Shown: in pieces, positions 7,367 to 9,789 of the stretch | Numbering within the stretch: position 1 is the stretch's first letter | Layout of the letters: every line of letters starts with the position of its first letter | NCBI GenBank assembly: GCA_003538525.1 | Contig: DPRZ01000285.1 | Coordinates: forward strand, 1-9,789 | DNA: 9,789 bases | Direction: 5' to 3' | Source of the DNA: Neisseriales bacterium | GTDB taxonomy: Bacteria > Pseudomonadota > Gammaproteobacteria > Burkholderiales > UBA11063 | Made by a program: the position numbers and the translations under genes | The notes under the pieces: model-generated | Seen by the model: the letters and a program-made list of their open reading frames with translations, nothing else | Told to the model about the DNA's origin: nothing | Databases searched by the model: none

Positions 7367-7371
7367 AGGAG
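7367..7371 (+). promoter_or_regulatory. Ribosome binding site of the hexosaminidase gene
   Basis: AGGAG ends 8 bases before the ATG at 7380, in the short gap after the patatin stop. It is the strongest Shine-Dalgarno sequence in the window. It confirms the start that gives the lipoprotein signal peptide. Confidence 0.75.
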
Positions 7372-7379
7372 CTACAACA

Positions 7380-9779
7380 ATGAAATTAAATCGCATTAAT
7401 GCTTACTTAATTGGCTGTGGACTAAGCTTAGCAGGGTGCAGCAACCTGAGCAGCCAACATTCGACTAATCCAGCGCAGACTAGCGCCACCTCTGGTGATT
7501 TACTCCACATCGACAATATCACCATTGGTCACATGAAAAATGACAGCAGCAATCAATTCACAATTAAATTAGCACTTAGCGCACAAAGCCTACAAAATAT
7601 AGATGGCTGGAAAATCGGCTTTTTCATGCCACGCGTGCTTGACAAACATTCAGGCATCGCCAATAAATCGCTCAGCATGACGGTTTGTGAGCAAAATTCA
7701 TCACAATGTAGTAAGTTAATTTATCAAAAAAATTCGTTCACGGCTAATGATTTAAGCACGGGATTTACCAGCATCTTGGCACCCAAAGATAATTTCACTT
7801 TGCGCGCAGGCAAACATTACGTAATTACCCTGGCGCACATCAATACGCCATTATTAAATTATTCTTCCGTGCCACAAAGTTGGTTTTTAATTACGCCTAA
7901 TAATCAAGTACTAAATTTAGCGGTGAATCCTGCTAACTATCAACTAATTGATTATAATGGCACACAAATTCAACGCCAAGTTGCAGAGCATAACCAAGAC
8001 AATTGGAACGACTCAGCTAAGCTCACAACGCCGCTAAACGTAATTCCAAGTCCCAATCAAGTTGTTTTTGATCAAAACGGGCAATTAACGCTTGGCAATC
8101 AGGTAATGATAGTCGATAAAAGTTCCTTCAATCATAATAGCGAGAGTTTTCTCGTTGCGTATTTAAAGCAAGAACAACAGATTAGTCGCACTCATCACCA
8201 CACCGCTGGGGTTAAATTAATTGAATTTAGCGCGGCAAATTTCACGAATCCCGAAGCTTATACAATTAACATCACCCCAAATAAAATTTTAATTAGCTCA
8301 AATACTAGAACGGGTGGTTTTTATGCCGTGCAGACCCTACGCCAAATTTTCGCGCAATACGGTAGAAACATTCCAACTATGACGATTAATGATGCACCAC
8401 GCTTTAAATATCGTGGTTTAATGCTGGATTCCGCACGCCACTATTTTACTCCCAACGAAATTCAAAACCTCTTGGATTTAATGGCACTCCAAAAATTAAA
8501 TACTCTCCATTGGCATCTCTCAGATGATGAAGCGTTCCGCATTGCACTCAGTGATTACCCACAACTTAGTACAATTGGTGCAACTAGTGGCTATGGTCAA
8601 CCATTAATCAATATGCGAATTGTTGATCGCAACCTAGATACAGCGACCAGTAAAACTAATCCACAATTCATTAACGTGGATACAATTTATCAAGGTAGTT
8701 ATTCAACGAGCGAGATTCGCCAACTTATCAATTATGCCAACGCGCGCCAAATCACCATTATTCCTGAAATTGATATTCCTGGACACTCGCGTGCAATGAT
8801 GAAATCCATGCCAGATTCATTCTATGACCCACAAGATAAATCATTGTATGGTGGCTATGGTGATGATACTTTGCCAGTGTGTAGTTATAATCAAAATACG
8901 CCATTAGGTAGTAATTTCACCCGTGACATCAATGCAATTGTTAAACAAGTTAGTGATTTATTTAATCAACAAACCACGCTCTATCAAGTTGCACATGAAG
9001 TCAGCATTGGTGGCGATGAAGTCAATAAAAACGCATGGACTAAAACGCCAATTTGTCAACAAAATAGCGGTTATGCCAATTTAAATGCACTGCAAAAAGA
9101 GCATAAATTTTTAGCCCAACTCGGCAATAGCGCGCCATTAAGCGCCGTAAAACTTTCGGGGTGGGAAGAGTTTGTCTTAGATGATGATGGTACGCTGGAA
9201 AATAATTCTGCCAATGTAGTGCCTGCGCAAAAAACTGGACATGTCTGGATTTGGCAAAAAACCTATCCAACTCAAGCACGCTATGCGGTCGAATTAGCCA
9301 ATCATGATTATCCAACCGTGTTGGATTATGCGAGTAATTTATATTTTGATAATCGCTACACGGCACAAAAAGAAGAACCTGGTTTATATTGGGCAACTAA
9401 CTATAGTGACACTGCAGCAGCGTTGGACGCAACCAGCGCACTAAGCAAAACCACTAAATTAATCGCAGCCGATAAACGCCAAAATATAGTCGGTCTTGAA
9501 GGTGCGCTCTGGACAGATGTAATTCCCAACTATGAGCACCTCGTTTATATGGCACTACCTAAAATGAGCGGACTGGCTGAGGCGAGCTGGTCATTAGACC
9601 CTGATAGTGATAATAATTCACAAGCTAATTGGCAAAGTTTGGCACGCCGTCTGGGTTGTGGTTCAGATGGATTGCTGCATTTTATTAATCAAACTTATGC
9701 GCTTAAATATCGTGGCTACCCGAATGGAATTTCCCTCGAAGCACCAGCTTTATGTAATGCTAACGCTACGAATAAGTAA
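7380..9779 (+). CDS. GH20 beta-N-acetylhexosaminidase, chitobiase-like lipoprotein
   Basis: A 799-residue enzyme expected to release terminal GlcNAc (or GalNAc) from chito-oligosaccharides or related glycans. The lipobox L17-A18-G19-C20 predicts an outer-membrane lipoprotein, followed by a Ser/Thr/Gln-rich tether (21-40). A CHB_HEX-like carbohydrate-binding domain follows at about 42-190, then the GH20b domain (about 218-338) and the GH20 barrel (about 340-780). Barrel residues visible are R346 in KYRGLMLD, HWHLSDDE (377-384), IPEIDIPGH with H469, catalytic pair D546-E547 in GGDE, W595, W623/W625, Y655-D657 and W711. Substrate assistance by the N-acetyl group, with Asp polarising and Glu as acid, is the known GH20 mechanism. 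Two usually conserved positions differ: Ser542 for the His of HxGGDE, and Asp713 where WTE/WSE is usual. The protein ends after KYRGYPNGISLEAP, so the C-terminal Ig-like domain of Serratia chitobiase (885 residues) is absent. No GlcNAc transporter or nag genes are in the window. Confidence 0.93.
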   Translation: MKLNRINAYLIGCGLSLAGCSNLSSQHSTNPAQTSATSGDLLHIDNITIGHMKNDSSNQFTIKLALSAQSLQNIDGWKIGFFMPRVLDKHSGIANKSLSMTVCEQNSSQCSKLIYQKNSFTANDLSTGFTSILAPKDNFTLRAGKHYVITLAHINTPLLNYSSVPQSWFLITPNNQVLNLAVNPANYQLIDYNGTQIQRQVAEHNQDNWNDSAKLTTPLNVIPSPNQVVFDQNGQLTLGNQVMIVDKSSFNHNSESFLVAYLKQEQQISRTHHHTAGVKLIEFSAANFTNPEAYTINITPNKILISSNTRTGGFYAVQTLRQIFAQYGRNIPTMTINDAPRFKYRGLMLDSARHYFTPNEIQNLLDLMALQKLNTLHWHLSDDEAFRIALSDYPQLSTIGATSGYGQPLINMRIVDRNLDTATSKTNPQFINVDTIYQGSYSTSEIRQLINYANARQITIIPEIDIPGHSRAMMKSMPDSFYDPQDKSLYGGYGDDTLPVCSYNQNTPLGSNFTRDINAIVKQVSDLFNQQTTLYQVAHEVSIGGDEVNKNAWTKTPICQQNSGYANLNALQKEHKFLAQLGNSAPLSAVKLSGWEEFVLDDDGTLENNSANVVPAQKTGHVWIWQKTYPTQARYAVELANHDYPTVLDYASNLYFDNRYTAQKEEPGLYWATNYSDTAAALDATSALSKTTKLIAADKRQNIVGLEGALWTDVIPNYEHLVYMALPKMSGLAEASWSLDPDSDNNSQANWQSLARRLGCGSDGLLHFINQTYALKYRGYPNGISLEAPALCNANATNK

Positions 9780-9789
9780 CTTACTGAAT

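Noticed and set aside
9040..9396. Minus-strand open frame of 118 codons inside the hexosaminidase gene
   Set aside because: It lies wholly within the well-supported GH20 barrel coding sequence; its product has no recognisable domain and it has no clear ribosome binding site.
9646..9655. GCCGTCTGGG, resembling the Neisseria DNA uptake sequence GCCGTCTGAA
   Set aside because: It matches 8 of 10 bases, occurs once, and is explained by the codons for Arg-Leu-Gly in the GH20 protein.

Overview
The window is a compact, AT-rich bacterial chromosome segment with eight genes in two divergent blocks. Three of the predicted proteins are outer-membrane-type lipoproteins or their machinery, including LolB, which is found in diderm Proteobacteria. 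A TPR lipoprotein gene joined to lolB and divergent from mutM (fpg) is, from memory, a typical betaproteobacterial arrangement, so I infer a low-GC betaproteobacterium, perhaps near Neisseriales. That placement is an inference and not proven by the sequence.

Left block, minus strand, 5337 down to 135: TPR-repeat lipoprotein, lolB, hemN (oxygen-independent coproporphyrinogen III oxidase), a GntR/UTRA regulator resembling the trehalose repressor TreR, and a YdcF/DUF218 protein. Gaps run from a 4-base ATGA overlap to about 20 bases, so this looks like one five-gene transcript. Its functions are mixed: envelope lipoprotein delivery, anaerobic heme synthesis, sugar-type regulation and an uncharacterised cytosolic protein.

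Centre, 5338-5546: a 209-base divergent control region. It holds an extended -10 promoter and a good ribosome binding site for mutM, a weak leftward promoter candidate, and two short GC-containing inverted repeats.

Right block, plus strand, 5547 to 9779: mutM (DNA glycosylase/AP lyase), an exported patatin-like phospholipase, and a GH20 beta-N-acetylhexosaminidase (chitobiase-like lipoprotein). The gaps are 8 and 16 bases, so they are probably co-transcribed. The hexosaminidase would release GlcNAc from chito-oligosaccharides or similar glycans in the envelope. It keeps the catalytic Asp-Glu pair but has two changes at normally conserved active-site positions.

I see no RNA genes, mobile elements, CRISPR arrays, phage genes or convincing rho-independent terminators. 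Bases 1-134 hold no gene I can support. I do not recognise a new multi-gene system here. The most unusual points are the TreR-like regulator placed after hemN without sugar genes and the altered GH20 active site.
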